Part shown: positions 62,101-64,000 of the stretch, piece by piece
How positions within the stretch are numbered: position 1 is the stretch's first letter
Layout: every line of letters starts with the position of its first letter
NCBI GenBank assembly: GCA_025738555.1
Contig: JAOVFP010000024.1
Coordinates: forward strand, 1,054,001 to 1,118,000
Direction of reading: 5' to 3'
Source of the DNA: Cyathus striatus
Taxonomy: Eukaryota > Basidiomycota > Agaricomycetes > Agaricales > Nidulariaceae
Length of the DNA: 64,000 nt
Translations under genes and position numbers: made by a program
Notes under the pieces: model-generated
Databases searched by the model: none
What the model saw: the letters and a program-made list of their open reading frames with translations, nothing else
What the model was told of the DNA's origin: nothing

Positions 62101-64000
62101 CCTCTTCTTCCTTTGTTAGCCTTGGAGTAACATCGGTATAAGGTGTATCAAGGTCATCCATTGAAAAGGAGGGGATAGAAACCCCGGTGTCAGGGGGAAG
62201 TGTAGGCTCAGTATCAATAGAGCCACCATTAACTGGCTCATCAAACGAGGACAAGTCGCCAATTTTGATATACTGCGAGATCTCCACCAAGAATGCTGTT
62301 GTGCAGAGCTATAAAGCATTAGACTACGTACACTCACAGGAAGGAAGAAACACACTGTTTTGGATGGATCATTCTATTTAAAGGTTGGTCAAAACATGTT
62401 CGCGCATGTATATGAAAGAAATGTACACACTAAGTCAATTCCCGGAATAAGGAGCTGTAAAATGGGGACCAAGTGCTTTGCACCGCCGTAGTAAACATCT
62501 CTGGATACAATGGCCGGTGCAACTGCACCTAACGCCTTGATCACCGCTATCGTTCGTTGCGTCTGCTAAGATGTGAGGAACAACCCTAAAAAAAAAATAA
62601 GACCCTGTCAACCGACCTCGGTTAATGCTTCTAAAGAGGGAACAGCACGCTCCAAAACAGGATGAAGGATTAAGTCAGGCTCCATGACGCTCATGGACTT
62701 AAGGCACGCCTGGATATTGCCAACTGTTGTTGAATCTTGGGAGAACATTGCTAGTAATGTCACCGTTCTGAGCGACTTCACAAGCTCTCTTCTCATTAAC
62801 TTCGTTAGCCGTCGATTCTGTAGCCATGTGAGCAAACATTTCAAGGATTATTGTAGAGTCAAACCTTTGGAGTTTTGCAATCAGGCTTTTGTTCTTCGTG
62901 CCATCCTATATGAATCTCGTTATTATCAAAAACAACATTAAAAATGCAATAATCACGCTTATTGAAGTCGTATACGATGTATTTGATGAATGCACTCAGC
63001 TGAAAAGAATATAATTAGTATATGTATTGAAATTATAGAATACATATACGGTAGCCGACGGGAAGCCACATGGAGGGCAAGAAAAGGTACATACATCAGA
63101 CGTCCAAGTGCCGGAATTGGATGGGTGGAAGAAACTCTCAGTGGAAGCGATCAATCTTGCCAAAGAATCCAAGGCCCGCGAACCAGCAAGATATGCTTTA
63201 GGCCTATGCTGCGCTTTCTTTATTAGATTAGCGGAGAGGTAGTCACCTGGACTAGTGGTTTGGATCTGAGGAGTGTTTACTCCAGATGGAAGGGGTGAAA
63301 ACATCGGTGTCGGTGCATTGGAAGGAGGCACTGGTATTCCATCCTGCGCCATGGAATACACAATGATACGTGACAATGACACTGGCTCGAATATTAGGAA
63401 TACCGCTGGAATTGGTTACAATATGTCTACATACGAATTCTCCATTGAGGCTTGGGCAGTCTTCCAATCTCGAAGCCTGCTTGATTGTCGGCAGACGGAC
63501 CGGTTGTGAGAGACCCACCGTCTGCCAGAGGGATCTCTACAGCACATATTTTTTAAACCTTAAGCGTCGTAAATGTAAGATCTACGTTAAGCACTGACCC
63601 ATGGAGGCTAGGCATTTACACATCAGGAATTCCCATTCGTAATTTGAAAATATGCCAACATCTTTGAATAGTCCTGGCCAATAACCGTTCTCGGCGACGC
63701 CATTTATACTGGACGTCCAGGTTGGTCTTCCCTCACCCTCAGATCTCTCATCATCTGGAATTTGTGCTATTTTCCTAGGATCACTGACTTCAGGAGCGAC
63801 GTGCATCTCGACGAGTTTCGAGATAAAGTGCAACATGCGCTCATCATACTTGTACGAGTTTATGGATTCCCACAGGCGGAATAACATGGGCAGGTAGTAT
63901 TGGGGATGGGAAAGCGGTAAAAAAGTCATGAGATAGTAATGGGATGAAAGGATACTCTACATCGTCCAGTCAGAAATGAAAATTAAGGGGTAAGTTGCCT
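56111..64000 (-). CDS. Second, divergent BLM10/PA200-like proteasome activator (5' end missing)
   Basis: A paralogue of the gene at 12911-20863, on the other strand; its start lies beyond the right edge, so about the first 300 residues are missing. Matching blocks occur in the same order: YLPMLFRLWESINSY (63900-63855), AYLAGSRALDSLARLIASTE (about 63190), MEPDLILHPVLERAVPSLEA, GGAKHLVPILQLLIPGIDLN, TLHW (about 61550), DPPGWLTWGKSVPLY (about 58690), NKQRAAAELLAGVLGG, and THQDTWHEDSKRF near the end. The introns checked leave an open frame, so it looks functional. Identity to the first copy is roughly half over the blocks compared by eye. The last exon, 56111-56118, is 8 nt and completes SYYA. 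Relative to copy one it has about 29 extra residues near 63670-63800. Confidence 0.9.

Overview
The window is a 64 kb piece of nuclear DNA from a filamentous fungus, most likely an Agaricomycete basidiomycete (inference). The genes are close together on both strands, and almost all are cut by many short GT-AG introns of about 45-65 nt. The protein set (AP-3 sigma, V-ATPase F, Tim21, histone H3, Blm10, CK2 alpha, Mdj1, GH18 chitinases with CBM5 modules, DHA2 transporter) is fungal. Nothing bacterial, plasmid-like or CRISPR-like is seen, and no tRNA or rRNA was recognised.

Layout. 0-7.2 kb: end of an unknown gene, AP-3 sigma (-), ecdysoneless/SGT1-type protein (-), V-ATPase subunit F (+), TIM21 (-). 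7.2-8.7 kb: AT-rich gene-free stretch with inverted and direct copies of a MITE-like repeat. 8.7-12.3 kb: histone H3 (-), phytanoyl-CoA dioxygenase-like protein (-), AIM18/AIM46-like chalcone-isomerase-fold protein (-). 12.9-20.9 kb: complete BLM10/PA200 proteasome activator (+), about 38 exons. 20.9-23.65 kb: long leader and promoter region. 23.65-26.35 kb: tandem CCCH zinc finger protein (+). 26.8-28.3 kb: choline/ethanolamine kinase (-). 28.35-30.5 kb: gene-free. 30.5-33.1 kb: DHA2-type MFS transporter (-). 33.9-35.9 kb: mitochondrial DnaJ Mdj1 (-). 36.8-39.0 kb: SET protein (-) and CK2 alpha (+), head to head 50 bp apart. 39.7-44.4 kb: two tandem GH18 chitinases (+). 45.1-55.9 kb: WRN-like 3'-5' exonuclease (-), an unknown low-complexity protein (+), RING protein (+), an unknown conserved-looking protein (+), TRAX (-), HIT protein (+). 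56.1-64.0 kb: a second, divergent BLM10-like gene (-), whose start lies beyond the right edge.

The most interesting point is the pair of BLM10 paralogues in opposite orientation about 35 kb apart. Fungi are usually thought of as having one Blm10. Both copies seem to be open through their introns. Both end in Tyr-Tyr-Ala, the proteasome-docking HbYX-type tail, and in both the tail is completed only by an 8-nt last exon behind a phase-1 intron, so retention of that intron would remove the tail. Other points: GC-AG introns in histone H3 and CK2 alpha, two alternative C-termini for Mdj1, probable one-base frame slips in the HIT gene and the ecdysoneless gene, and ACGCGT (MCB) box clusters in front of histone H3 and the exonuclease. 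All gene models were joined by eye from splice signals and family similarity recalled from memory; no search was run.
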